DNA from: Chitinophaga skermanii
Lineage (GTDB): Bacteria; Bacteroidota; Bacteroidia; Chitinophagales; Chitinophagaceae
Assembly (NCBI RefSeq): GCF_003259335.1
Contig: NZ_QLLL01000002.1
Coordinates: forward strand, 829,968-893,967
Direction of reading: 5' to 3'
DNA length: 64,000 nt
Every line of letters starts with the position of its first letter. Positions within the stretch are counted from its first letter, which is position 1. The translations under genes were made by a program, and so were the position numbers. Of the stretch, positions 17,781 through 27,002 are shown piece after piece. Below the pieces are notes generated by a model. That model did no database searches. It saw only the letters and a list, made by a program, of their open reading frames with translations, and was not told where the DNA came from.

Positions 17781-20207
17781 CTATTTAGAAGGAATAAAAT
17801 TAATTTTAAATTTCATATCCGGTTGTGTCGATTGACGGGCATCAATCACCAATAGTTGATTATACCTACCATCTACCCAATCATTCACACTATTATCGTA
17901 GTACTTGCTACCAGGGTTGCCACTTTGTCCACCCGGGTAAATCCCGAATGCTTCGGTTTTCTCGCCTAATTGCACTACCATCTTCCAAGAAGGACCATGT
18001 GTTTGTTTTGTAGCATTGACAATATTTGCACCACCACCTGTATTTAAATGCATCCTACTGAAGGCGGGTAAAGCACGTGTAAGGTGACGAATATCTGTTC
18101 CCCTGAATCGGCCCCAAGCAAGCCCATTACCTGTATCAACTTTTTGTGCAATAGCTACGGTACTATCGAATGCTTGTTGCAATAGTTTTGATAAGGTTTC
18201 TTTTTCCGGCGTGAACTTGTTATCAACAAACTTCATCTCCGGCTCTTTTAATAACCAAAGCAGCGTTGTTTTTGATTGTGGGCGTTTTAACACGGTATCT
18301 TTTCTATTCAAATCATCATCCCAAATTGCATCTTCCAGTTTATCCCATGTTAACTGGAACAGAGTGCTACCTGTACTTTCAGCTGTGTTATATTGATCCC
18401 AAGCGCTCAATTGTTGCCAGTATTTCAATTGTGTAGCCGAAAACTTTGTTGTATCTAAATATTTCTTGATCAACGGCATGGCTGTTGTAGCAAACAAGTT
18501 CTTATTATCATTTTGCAGTTGCATCATATCCTCGATCGTAATATGATCCATACCGGCTAATTGTTGATTAATGCGCATACCACGGAATAAATCGTAGTCG
18601 GCGATCATATGATATGGATACGTTGCATCGGTGGGATGTTGATTCGCAGAACTAACAAAACCGCGTGCTGGGTTCTTAATGTGTGGCACTTCTTCCCTAG
18701 GAATATAACCTTGCCACGCATAGGTACTATCTGAGCCCGGCATAATATACTTTCCTTGGTTCTGCCAGCGTAATGGGTATTGACCATTATGCCAAATAGC
18801 TATATCACCATCTTTCCCTGCGTAGATAAAGTTTTGTGCAGGGCAGGAATATACTTTCAAGGCATTCAAATAGTCATCGTAATTCTTCGCATGGTTCAAA
18901 CGGTTAAAGGTTAATAACTCGTTCGATTGGTCATGTGCTTTCCAGCGCATGGCTATATAGCCTTGCTTAGCGATATTATCGGGGAATGTATTATCGAAAA
19001 TAACCGGTCCCCATACTGAGTAAGAAACAGTATCGTAATATGTAGGCTTTCCTTTGATTTTAATGGGTTCAATACGCAAAGTTGCTTCACGGTATGCACC
19101 GTTAAATTTATACGAACGTGTACCTTCTTTAAACTCTAAACGGTAGTAATCTTTCACATCTTCCATACCATTCGTAACAGCCCAACCCATGTGATCGTTA
19201 AAACCTATGATAACGCCAGGTGCACCTGGCAATGATACTCCATATACATTCATATCCTTCGTAGTGATCTGCACTTCATACCACAACGAAGGTAAACTCA
19301 ATCCTAAATGCGGATCATTACAAATAATTGGCGCTCCCGATTTTGTTTTACTACCACTAACGGCCCAGTTATTACTACCATTGTCGGGATCGGGTCGCTC
19401 CTCTTTAAAATGCATCGCAACAGCATTTTGCTTTAACACGCTATCTGGCGGAGCGATAGCATTTGCTGTGGCTTTCGCATATGCTGTGCCTTTGGGAATA
19501 ATGGGATCTAATGTATCTGTAAAGTCGGGATACATTTTATTGAAATCATCCCAATTGAATATTTGTAAGGCATTCGTATACTCTAAATCGAATGCAGTAC
19601 CGGCTAAATCGGCACTCATATATTTGAGCAACAAAGCTGTTTTTAAATTTGTCCAAGGTTCTGGTTGATACCCCAATAATTTATATTCTACCGGGTAATC
19701 GCGGGGAGATAAGTTTTGCAGATACTCGTTAAAGCCTGCCGTATACGCATCCAATTCGCTTTTCATAGCAGGATCACGCTCCATTTCAAGCAAGGATTGT
19801 TCTGCGGCGTAAATCATCCCTTCCCTACGTTTCATACGGTCGTAGTTCAACATTCTATCTCCTAGCACTTCTGACAATCTACCGGCGGATGCAAAGGCTT
19901 GTAATTCCATTTGCCACATACGGTCGCGGGCATGCATATAGCCTTGTACATAATAGGCATCGCGTTCTACATCTGCGTAAATATGTGGTACCATACGATC
20001 ATCTAACCATACAGTAGCTTTGCCTTGTAAACCTTTTAAGGGAATATCGATGTTTTGGTCTTCCTCTTGGTTAACAGCATTTTGCCAGAAACCATGTTGA
20101 GGACTAAAAAAGCGGCCAATTGCCGGCACACTGCCCCAACTCCTATTGAGTGCATAAACGAGGGCTAGGGTTAGGATAGCGGATATAATAACGGGAACTA
20201 ATCTCAT
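17781..20207 (-). CDS. Penicillin acylase family Ntn-hydrolase (S45)
   Basis: Encodes 808 residues. S45 enzymes are exported proenzymes that cleave themselves and then hydrolyse amide bonds, for example of penicillins, acyl-homoserine lactones or other N-acyl amines. An N-terminal hydrophobic helix (VIISAILTLALVYAL) serves as signal anchor. The alpha chain contains MVPHIYADVERDAYYVQGY and the RDRMWQMEL motif. The autocleavage site is Gly-Ser in NGSNNWAVSGSKT, giving Ser278 as the nucleophile at the start of the beta chain. Further conserved blocks are NDPHLGLSLPSLWYE and MGWAVTNG. Length and order fit a full enzyme. It starts 31 bp after bioF and is probably in the same transcript. The natural substrate cannot be told from the sequence. 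Confidence 0.9.
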   Translation of the reverse strand: MRLVPVIISAILTLALVYALNRSWGSVPAIGRFFSPQHGFWQNAVNQEEDQNIDIPLKGLQGKATVWLDDRMVPHIYADVERDAYYVQGYMHARDRMWQMELQAFASAGRLSEVLGDRMLNYDRMKRREGMIYAAEQSLLEMERDPAMKSELDAYTAGFNEYLQNLSPRDYPVEYKLLGYQPEPWTNLKTALLLKYMSADLAGTAFDLEYTNALQIFNWDDFNKMYPDFTDTLDPIIPKGTAYAKATANAIAPPDSVLKQNAVAMHFKEERPDPDNGSNNWAVSGSKTKSGAPIICNDPHLGLSLPSLWYEVQITTKDMNVYGVSLPGAPGVIIGFNDHMGWAVTNGMEDVKDYYRLEFKEGTRSYKFNGAYREATLRIEPIKIKGKPTYYDTVSYSVWGPVIFDNTFPDNIAKQGYIAMRWKAHDQSNELLTFNRLNHAKNYDDYLNALKVYSCPAQNFIYAGKDGDIAIWHNGQYPLRWQNQGKYIMPGSDSTYAWQGYIPREEVPHIKNPARGFVSSANQHPTDATYPYHMIADYDLFRGMRINQQLAGMDHITIEDMMQLQNDNKNLFATTAMPLIKKYLDTTKFSATQLKYWQQLSAWDQYNTAESTGSTLFQLTWDKLEDAIWDDDLNRKDTVLKRPQSKTTLLWLLKEPEMKFVDNKFTPEKETLSKLLQQAFDSTVAIAQKVDTGNGLAWGRFRGTDIRHLTRALPAFSRMHLNTGGGANIVNATKQTHGPSWKMVVQLGEKTEAFGIYPGGQSGNPGSKYYDNSVNDWVDGRYNQLLVIDARQSTQPDMKFKINFIPSK

Positions 20208-20238
20208 ATAAGAAAGTTATTATTTTTTCATGATATTA

Positions 20239-21369
20239 TCAACTTGTTGGTGCTTGTTGAAGGGCTGCTACTAGTTGAGCCACTTCTTCGGTTGAATTAA
20301 AGCTGTGCAATACTATACGCAGCCTTTCTTCGCCTTTTGGCACTGTAGGATGCAAGATGGGCCTTACATCAAATCCTGCGGCTTGTAAATACGCAGCTGT
20401 TGTGCGAGCAACTGCATTCCCCGGGGTTTTAACGATTTGTATGGGCGTAGCGCTTTCTAACAACCTGTCTTTCGCAATATGCTTGCTTAAATAGGCAATA
20501 TGGGATTGCAATTGTTGCCGCTGTTCATGCATACCGGGAAATAGCTCGTAACTGGCTAAAATAGCTGCTATTGACATGGGCGGAATCGCTGTTGTATAAA
20601 TAAATGATCGTGCAAAATTGATCAAGTAATGCCGTAGGGGGGTAGCACCAACTACAATAGCGCCATGGCATCCTACAGCTTTCCCAAATGTGTAAACACG
20701 GGCAAAACACTTGCCTTCCAAACCCAAAGCTTGCGCCAACCCTTCTCCATTTTCACCTATCACACCCGTAGCATGTGCCTCGTCGACGATCAAATGAGCA
20801 TCGAATTTCTCACATATTCCCACGATATCTGCCAAGGGCGGCTGGTCGCCATCCATTGAATAAACTGATTCAACCGCTACGAATACTTGGCCGGTGGCTA
20901 CGCTTCTTGCATGATCAAGTTTTTTTTGTAAATCGGCTAGATTATTATGGTTGAACGAATAGGTAGTGGCAGTAGAAAGCCGCATACCATCGCGTATTGA
21001 TGCATGGATTAGGCTATCATATACGATCACATCTCCTTTTTTAGGAACAGAAGAGAAGAGGCCAACATTGGCATCATATCCAGAATTAAAGATGAGCCCG
21101 CTTTCTGCTTGGTGAAAGGCTGCTATAGATTTTTCTGCCAATTCAACCAGTTCATAATTCCCAGCTAATAAGCGGGAACCACCGCTACCATGTAGTTGTG
21201 GTATTTGCTTTGAAAGCAGGTGAATTTGTTCTTGCATAATCTCGCTGCGTGCCAATCCCAAGTAATCATTGGAACAAAAATCCACTTTATCACCGGCTAA
21301 TCTCAGTGTTCTATAAGCATGTTCCGCCTCCCGTTTGTCGAGGGCAGATTGTAAAAAATCTAGTCCCAT
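20239..21369 (-). CDS. bioF: 8-amino-7-oxononanoate synthase-like PLP enzyme
   Basis: Encodes 376 residues of the alpha-oxoamine synthase family. BioF condenses pimeloyl-ACP (or CoA) with alanine to form 8-amino-7-oxononanoate in biotin synthesis. Visible motifs are the Gly-rich GSGGSRLLAG (residues 61-70), SGYDAN (96-101), DEAHATG (196-202) and TFGKAVGCHG with the PLP lysine at 230. The length is normal. No other biotin genes lie nearby; the partner downstream is an acylase. It is divergent from miaE, with only 52 bp between the start codons. A related 2-amino-3-ketobutyrate ligase is less likely, because of the length and the HASIRDGMRLS segment. Confidence 0.85.
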   Translation of the reverse strand: MGLDFLQSALDKREAEHAYRTLRLAGDKVDFCSNDYLGLARSEIMQEQIHLLSKQIPQLHGSGGSRLLAGNYELVELAEKSIAAFHQAESGLIFNSGYDANVGLFSSVPKKGDVIVYDSLIHASIRDGMRLSTATTYSFNHNNLADLQKKLDHARSVATGQVFVAVESVYSMDGDQPPLADIVGICEKFDAHLIVDEAHATGVIGENGEGLAQALGLEGKCFARVYTFGKAVGCHGAIVVGATPLRHYLINFARSFIYTTAIPPMSIAAILASYELFPGMHEQRQQLQSHIAYLSKHIAKDRLLESATPIQIVKTPGNAVARTTAAYLQAAGFDVRPILHPTVPKGEERLRIVLHSFNSTEEVAQLVAALQQAPTS

Positions 21370-21393
21370 ATTCTATCCTAATTATCTTCTTTA

Positions 21394-21401
21394 TAACTTT
21401 G
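21394..21401 (+). promoter_or_regulatory. Candidate -7 element for miaE
   Basis: TAACTTTG fits the TAnnTTTG consensus and lies 20 bp before the miaE ATG at 21422. The implied leader is about 15 bases. No clear TTG is at -33. Confidence 0.5.
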
Positions 21402-21421
21402 CTCCTGTTAAATATCTTGGT

Positions 21422-22021
21422 ATGAGTAGTAAAGTTTCCATTTTAGGGCTCAAATTGCCCACTGATCCACGTTGGGTTGACCTCGCTTCTATTTCCTTAG
21501 AGTTCATTCTCAGTGATCATGCTTTCTGTGAACAAAAGGCTGCAACGTCGTGCATTTCCTTAATTCAAGCATACCCTGAAAGAGAAGAACTGGTGTTTGC
21601 CCTTGCTCCTATTGTTACAGAAGAGTGGGGCCATTTTAGGCAAGTATTGGCCGAAATGAAGAAACGTGGATTCCAACTCGGCCGTCAACGTAAAGATATT
21701 TATGTAAATGAACTTCTCAAGCATCGCATCAAAGGCGGGCACCGGGAAGATTTTTTACTCGATCAATTACTCATTTTCGCCCTCATTGAAGCCCGTAGCT
21801 GCGAACGTTTCCGTTTATTGAGTGAAGGTTTAGAAGATGAATATTTACGCGAATTCTACCGCAAATTCATGATATCCGAAGCTGGTCACTACCGCCTGTT
21901 TATCGATCTTGCTAACAAATATTTACCAGGAGATAAAGTGCGTGATCGCTGGCAATACTGGTTAAAAGTAGAAGCCGAAATCCTCAACAGTATGGAAATT
22001 CGTGGCGACCGTATGCACTAA
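21422..22021 (+). CDS. miaE: tRNA-(ms2io6A)-hydroxylase-like diiron protein MiaE
   Basis: Encodes 199 residues. MiaE hydroxylates the isopentenyl group of ms2i6A at position 37 of tRNA. A ferritin-like four-helix fold with diiron ligands can be read: Glu37 (HAFCEQ), Glu68 and His71 (EEWGH), Glu123 (IEARSCERF) and Glu153 with His156 (EAGHY). The frame extends upstream to 21335, but that part overlaps bioF and a promoter element, so I start at MSSKVSILGL. Its stop codon overlaps the stop of the convergent patatin gene by four bases. Confidence 0.9.
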   Translation: MSSKVSILGLKLPTDPRWVDLASISLEFILSDHAFCEQKAATSCISLIQAYPEREELVFALAPIVTEEWGHFRQVLAEMKKRGFQLGRQRKDIYVNELLKHRIKGGHREDFLLDQLLIFALIEARSCERFRLLSEGLEDEYLREFYRKFMISEAGHYRLFIDLANKYLPGDKVRDRWQYWLKVEAEILNSMEIRGDRMH

Positions 22022-24252
22022 AATTGAAATCCAATATTGATATACCCTTTAAAAATACCGGATTTATCCCCGTACATCAAGGTAGCTTCTAAAGGTCCAA
22101 AACGCGACGAGTAACCAACCGACATGCCATAACCACTTAAAAATTTATAGTTTGTGTTTTGGTTATTCGTCGTGAAATCATACACTGCCACTCCAACACG
22201 CGGTGTTAAAAATAAATTATTCACTACCTCGTATTGTAAAGCTAACTGGGTAGTAGCAGCACTTGATGATATCACTTCTCCATCTACATAACCCACTAAT
22301 GGTAATTGCGTTCTTGTATTCTGCGTGATCCCACCCAGCCAATAATTATTGATAATCGATTCACTATAATTAAAGTTCATCCCAATCCCGGCATTCCAAA
22401 TGGTGGTTAGTTTGCGGTTCAAAGGCAAATAATAAGTAAATCGGGAAAGCAATCGTTGGTAATTCTCATAATTTAAACCCACGCTATCAGAACTAATAAC
22501 CGTACCTCCTGAACGAATCGTTAAATCGGCTCGCTGATCAAATATTTGGCCTGCTTCAACGGTAAAACTCATTCCCTTGGTAGGAAACATTACGCGATTT
22601 GTTGTATTGTAATTCATTTGGAGGTATGAATTCAACTGGGTAACATGTCCATTCAATTCCAAATGCTGCGAGATTTTGGGTTTTGCTCGTACATATTCAT
22701 AACGTGTACCTAATGAAAACGACAAATTCCGCGATGGCATAAATTGAAAATGACCATCTGCAGCGCCGTACATGTATTTATACTCTTGTTGCGACCTAAA
22801 ATCGTTATAAATCGTCAACGGGTTGTCTTCATAATGAATACCTAAGGCTATTCCCAAATTGCGCTTACGCCCTAAATATTTAAAATATTCGGCCGTGAGC
22901 CTAGGGTTTTCACTAATAGCCAACGTTACATATGCACGGCTATTCGGCACAATAAAGTTTCTTTGGGTAATATTTACGATCGCTGCAAAATCGGTGAAAG
23001 TATTATAGTTAAAGGCAAACTTTACATAGGTCAGGGGATTTTCATCTACCGTAATATCCATCCTATTTTGACCGGCACCGTCATGTACAAGGTTATAGGT
23101 GATTTGCTTATAGAAGCGAGTAGAATACACGTTCTGCACAGCTAGCCTTAGCTGGTCGGGTGTATAACAGCCCCCTTCCTTCAACCCCAACCTACTTCTA
23201 AAGAACTTTTCATTAGAGTGACGAAGACCCGTAATGCGAATAGATGTAATTTCTAAGTCCGCCGCCCACGGTAAACGGTTCTCTACGAATTGATAGGTAG
23301 GATCTAATGCTTTCAGGGAGTCTGCTAAATGTTTAAATACGGGGTACATTTGCCGGCCTTCTTCTTTTCCTGCTTCAATAATCTCCTCTACACTTCCAAA
23401 ACTGGCAGCGGAATAGGCTTTTAGGGGCATATGAATATAGATATTGGTCAGTTTTCTCGCTTCGGTAAAATCATCGGCATCTTTATAAAATCCCAATTGG
23501 TAAATAATATCAATCGGCGTCACTAATTCATTCTCCGGCCGCAAACCGTTCGATACGTTGGAACCAATAATAATATCAGCCCCCATATCTTTTACCGTTT
23601 TAGTTGGGAAATTACGGACAACCCCACCGTCGACTAACTTCTTATTCCCTATCCGAACAGCCGTAAATACCGATGGTATGGCCATACTAGCCCGTATACT
23701 GGTTACAAGTTCCCCAGAGTCTAAAACCACGGCATTCCCCGTTGCAATATCCGTAGCCACGCATTTAAATGGTATGCTAAATTTTGAGAAGTCTTTTTGA
23801 TCTTTCACCGGGTAAGCTAAGCGAGCTAATTCTAGCCACAATTGCTGCCCTACTATTACACCAGAGGCCAATTTGGGGCGACCGTATTCAAAAGGTAATT
23901 CTATTAAGTACTTACCGAATTCGCTTTTTTCTTCGATGGAGATTTCCGTTTTCAACGGCTGGCTGGAAAACAAGTTCGCCCAATCCATTTGGCGGGCAAT
24001 CTGCTCTATACTATCACCACGGTAACCAATGGCATACATGGCACCTACAATGCTACCCATGCTTGTTCCCGTAATATAATCGATTTTTAACCCGGCGCTG
24101 TCAATCGCTTCCAATATCCCAATATGCGCCAATCCCTTCGCCCCACCACCACTCAAAGTAAGTCCAATCTTTGGCCTTGTATGGTGCTGCTGCGCATGCA
24201 TTGGTTGATAAAACACGAACGCCAGGATGATGAGCAATAATTGTTTACGCAT
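22018..24252 (-). CDS. Patatin-like phospholipase with outer-membrane barrel (type Vd layout)
   Basis: Encodes 744 residues. A signal peptide (LLLIILAFVFYQPMHAQ) is followed by a patatin domain at about 27-225 with the oxyanion loop SGGGAKG (34-40), nucleophile Ser64 in GTSMG and catalytic Asp208 in DGG. Then comes a POTRA-like segment (about 325-400) and a surface-antigen/Omp85-type beta-barrel to the end, which finishes in the aromatic residue of GYINIGFQF as expected for BAM substrates. The layout matches type Vd autotransporters such as PlpD. Whether the lipase domain is exposed outside or kept in the periplasm is not decided by the sequence. It probably cleaves phospholipid acyl esters. 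It is convergent with miaE. Confidence 0.9.
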   Translation of the reverse strand: MRKQLLLIILAFVFYQPMHAQQHHTRPKIGLTLSGGGAKGLAHIGILEAIDSAGLKIDYITGTSMGSIVGAMYAIGYRGDSIEQIARQMDWANLFSSQPLKTEISIEEKSEFGKYLIELPFEYGRPKLASGVIVGQQLWLELARLAYPVKDQKDFSKFSIPFKCVATDIATGNAVVLDSGELVTSIRASMAIPSVFTAVRIGNKKLVDGGVVRNFPTKTVKDMGADIIIGSNVSNGLRPENELVTPIDIIYQLGFYKDADDFTEARKLTNIYIHMPLKAYSAASFGSVEEIIEAGKEEGRQMYPVFKHLADSLKALDPTYQFVENRLPWAADLEITSIRITGLRHSNEKFFRSRLGLKEGGCYTPDQLRLAVQNVYSTRFYKQITYNLVHDGAGQNRMDITVDENPLTYVKFAFNYNTFTDFAAIVNITQRNFIVPNSRAYVTLAISENPRLTAEYFKYLGRKRNLGIALGIHYEDNPLTIYNDFRSQQEYKYMYGAADGHFQFMPSRNLSFSLGTRYEYVRAKPKISQHLELNGHVTQLNSYLQMNYNTTNRVMFPTKGMSFTVEAGQIFDQRADLTIRSGGTVISSDSVGLNYENYQRLLSRFTYYLPLNRKLTTIWNAGIGMNFNYSESIINNYWLGGITQNTRTQLPLVGYVDGEVISSSAATTQLALQYEVVNNLFLTPRVGVAVYDFTTNNQNTNYKFLSGYGMSVGYSSRFGPLEATLMYGDKSGIFKGYINIGFQF

Positions 24253-24428
24253 ATCTAGTGGTTAACCACGAACAACAAAAAATGTTTATCTGTTTAAAGT
24301 TAATTGAATATTTAATCGAACGCTTTTAGAAAAGGCAAAAACTTTGTGAATCTGCTGAAAGAGCCTGTAGATGCGAAAAGAAAATTGTAATTCTTTTTTA
24401 TTATCTTGATTGGCATCAATTCGCACCT

Positions 24429-25937
24429 ATGCAAAATTCCACTTCGAAAAACATTTGGCAAGTCATTTTTGCCTCTTCCGCCGGTACCCTCATCGAATGG
24501 TACGATTTCTATATTTTCGGGAGCCTTTCATATATCATTGCTGAAAAGTTCTTCCCAAGCTCTAATCCAACACTGGCTTACATTGCCACGCTCGCTACTT
24601 TCGCAGTTGGCTTTATTGTACGCCCCTTTGGTTCTATCGTATTCGGTCGCCTAGGTGATATTGTTGGTCGTAAATACACGTTCCTATTAACGCTCCTGCT
24701 CATGGGTGGCTCTACATTCGCCATTGGCCTTGTTCCCAGTTATGCCACAATTGGGTACCTAGCACCTATACTGGTGCTTATACTCCGCCTACTTCAAGGC
24801 TTAGCTTTAGGGGGTGAATATGGCGGGGCCGCTACTTATGTGGCAGAACATGCTCCTACTGAACGCCGGGGGTATTTCACCAGTTTTATTCAAACGACGG
24901 CTACGTTGGGGTTGTTCCTCTCCTTGGGTGTTATTTTGATCACGAATCTTAGTATGCGACCAGAGAATTTTTATGAATGGGGTTGGCGTATTCCTTTCCT
25001 AGTATCGGTTTTTCTTGTTATTACATCGTATTACATTCGTATTAAACTGGAAGAATCGCCACTATTCAAAGAGTTAAAAGCGGCCGGTAAAACGTCTAAA
25101 AATCCTTTAAAAGAAAGCTTTGGAAAGAAGGAAAACCTTCGCATGGTGCTCTTGGCACTTTTTGGTGCTACTATGGGGCAAGGCGTTGTTTGGTATACAG
25201 GCCAATTCTACGCCCTTTCTTTTTTACAGAATACGATGCATATCAGCTTATCCCAATCTAGTATTATCATTGCGATAGCACTATTCATGGCCACTCCTTT
25301 ATTCATATATTTTGGTCATTTATCCGACAAAATTGGGCGAAAAAAGATCATCCTCAGCGGTATGATTCTCGCCGCCCTGGCCTATTACCCAATTTATAAG
25401 GCGATGGATAAAACGGTCGATTTATCGAATAAAACAGAGATTACCGAGGCCTATGTTGTTGAACGTACACAAAGTAAAAACAGTGATGGCATTACTTTGG
25501 AGCGGGTGGCACATCAACATACTTACAATGATGGCACCAAGCAGAAAGATATTTTCATCACGCATAAAACAGGTGATGTGCAGGAGAAAACAGAGAAGAA
25601 GGTAGAGTTCACCGTGCCTCCTAAAACAGCGGCATGGCTAATTTTCCTTGTTTTTATTCAAGTAGTTTTTGTAACAATGGCCTATGGGCCGATCTGTGCT
25701 TTCTTGGTGGAAATGTTCCCAACGCGTATTAGGTATACTTCTATGTCGCTACCCTACCACATCGGGAATGGCGTTTTCGGCGGCCTCATGCCTATTATTG
25801 CCGTATCACTCGTTAGCAAGTATGGCAACCATTATGTAGGCTTGATTTACCCAATTGCTATCGCCATCATTTGCGCGGTGATTGGTGCTTTGTTTATAAA
25901 AGAAAAGCCTGTAAAAGATTTGAGTATTGATGAATGA
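24429..25937 (+). CDS. MFS transporter, metabolite:H+ symporter (MHS) type
   Basis: Encodes 502 residues with about 12 membrane segments. The N-terminal signature SSAGTLIEWYDFYIFG, the TM2-TM3 loop GRLGDIVGRKYTF and the repeat of that motif in the second half (GHLSDKIGRKK) place it in the MHS family with ProP, ShiA and KgtP, which import organic acids or osmolytes with protons. RLLQGLALGGEYGGAATYVAEHAP is the conserved TM4 block. An insertion of about 75 charged residues (about 335-410) sits between TM9 and TM10 and is unusual compared with ProP-size proteins. The substrate is unknown. It stands alone and ends at a bidirectional terminator. Confidence 0.88.
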   Translation: MQNSTSKNIWQVIFASSAGTLIEWYDFYIFGSLSYIIAEKFFPSSNPTLAYIATLATFAVGFIVRPFGSIVFGRLGDIVGRKYTFLLTLLLMGGSTFAIGLVPSYATIGYLAPILVLILRLLQGLALGGEYGGAATYVAEHAPTERRGYFTSFIQTTATLGLFLSLGVILITNLSMRPENFYEWGWRIPFLVSVFLVITSYYIRIKLEESPLFKELKAAGKTSKNPLKESFGKKENLRMVLLALFGATMGQGVVWYTGQFYALSFLQNTMHISLSQSSIIIAIALFMATPLFIYFGHLSDKIGRKKIILSGMILAALAYYPIYKAMDKTVDLSNKTEITEAYVVERTQSKNSDGITLERVAHQHTYNDGTKQKDIFITHKTGDVQEKTEKKVEFTVPPKTAAWLIFLVFIQVVFVTMAYGPICAFLVEMFPTRIRYTSMSLPYHIGNGVFGGLMPIIAVSLVSKYGNHYVGLIYPIAIAIICAVIGALFIKEKPVKDLSIDE

Positions 25938-25961
25938 TGCGTGCTTAGCAACATTTAGAAG

Positions 25962-26006
25962 ATAACAAACCCCTTCCCCATTTATACCGTGGAAGGGGTT
26001 TGTTAT
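25962..26006. terminator. Bidirectional terminator between MFS and GSCFA genes
   Basis: A perfect 16-bp stem, ATAACAAACCCCTTCC (25962-25977) with GGAAGGGGTTTGTTAT (25991-26006), with a 13-base loop, lies between convergent genes. Confidence 0.85.
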
Positions 26007-26984
26007 TTAACGACCTTCAAAATAGGCCAATTCTTGTGCTAATGGCAAGTTGGGATGTTCTTGTTGTAAAATACGCACTTTTTGTGCATACTGTTGTAAG
26101 AACTGTTGATGCCCGGGCGATTGAGGATTAAATGGGCGGTGATGATAAGCGCGAACAATATCGGCTATTTTGGATTGCAGTGCTTGGGAAGCCGGTGAAA
26201 TACAAGCTTCGCTGAACTTTTCCCATACGTATTTGATGGCTAGCTCGTTGGGATGTACTAAGTCTTCTTTATAAAACCTATAATCACGCAAATCGTCTAT
26301 CACAAGTTCATATGCCGGGAAATAATGCAAGCGGTTGAATTTATTAACCAAATGATGTACTGCTTGCAATAAAATAGCTTTACTCAAATTGTTTTCAGCT
26401 ACGCCATCGCGGATATAACGAACAGGACTTACCGTAAATAATATATTCACTTTCTTATTCAAGAAAAATAAACGGTGCATCATATTATCAAGCCCAGTCA
26501 CCACTTCTTCCAACGTTAATAACCGTTTGTAGAAGTGTTGATTACTTACTTTATGACAGTTGCCAACAATTTTGTTATTCTCCTTTAATGCATACACATA
26601 AGCCGAACCCAAGGTAATAACCAACCAATCGATGTGCTTTAATCGATCAATGGCGGCATTTTGAGATGCATTGATTTGGGCGAGTACTTGTGCTTGGTCG
26701 GTTCCAGAAAAGCGGCTATGGTGTTGCCAGCTATGGTAAATATCTTCATGCAAAAACAAATCCGTTTCGGTGTATTGTTTGTTGTCCATATAACTGTTCA
26801 TCGCCTCTACAATAGAAGTTGGATTGAACAAGATACCATGAGGGTTTTGCAATACATCGTATTTGTGCTGCGCTAACATTTGCCCCATTTCTTCTGCAAA
26901 GCACGAGCCGAGCAGCAAAATTTGATCGCTATGCTGGAACGCTGGAGAAAGCGTATCCAGGGGGAAAGTCATCCTAAAATTCAT
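26007..26984 (-). CDS. GSCFA domain-containing protein
   Basis: Encodes 325 residues from the ATG at 26984; a TTG three codons earlier is less likely. The family-naming motif is intact in ILLLGSCFAEEMG (about residues 22-34), and DWLVITLGSAYVY, TVSPVRYIRDG and DLVHPNE follow the SGNH-hydrolase-like pattern of this Bacteroidota family. The biochemical role is not established; an esterase-like fold is inferred from the Gly-Ser near the N-terminus and the late Asp-x-x-His. It is the last gene of a long minus-strand run, 18 bp after the HMG-CoA lyase gene, and ends at the bidirectional terminator. Confidence 0.88.
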   Translation of the reverse strand: MNFRMTFPLDTLSPAFQHSDQILLLGSCFAEEMGQMLAQHKYDVLQNPHGILFNPTSIVEAMNSYMDNKQYTETDLFLHEDIYHSWQHHSRFSGTDQAQVLAQINASQNAAIDRLKHIDWLVITLGSAYVYALKENNKIVGNCHKVSNQHFYKRLLTLEEVVTGLDNMMHRLFFLNKKVNILFTVSPVRYIRDGVAENNLSKAILLQAVHHLVNKFNRLHYFPAYELVIDDLRDYRFYKEDLVHPNELAIKYVWEKFSEACISPASQALQSKIADIVRAYHHRPFNPQSPGHQQFLQQYAQKVRILQQEHPNLPLAQELAYFEGR

Positions 26985-27002
26985 AATTATCAATCTTTCC
27001 GC

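Noticed and set aside
21335..21421. Longer miaE start
   Set aside because: It would overlap bioF and place the promoter element inside the coding region; MSSKVSILGL is a better N-terminus.
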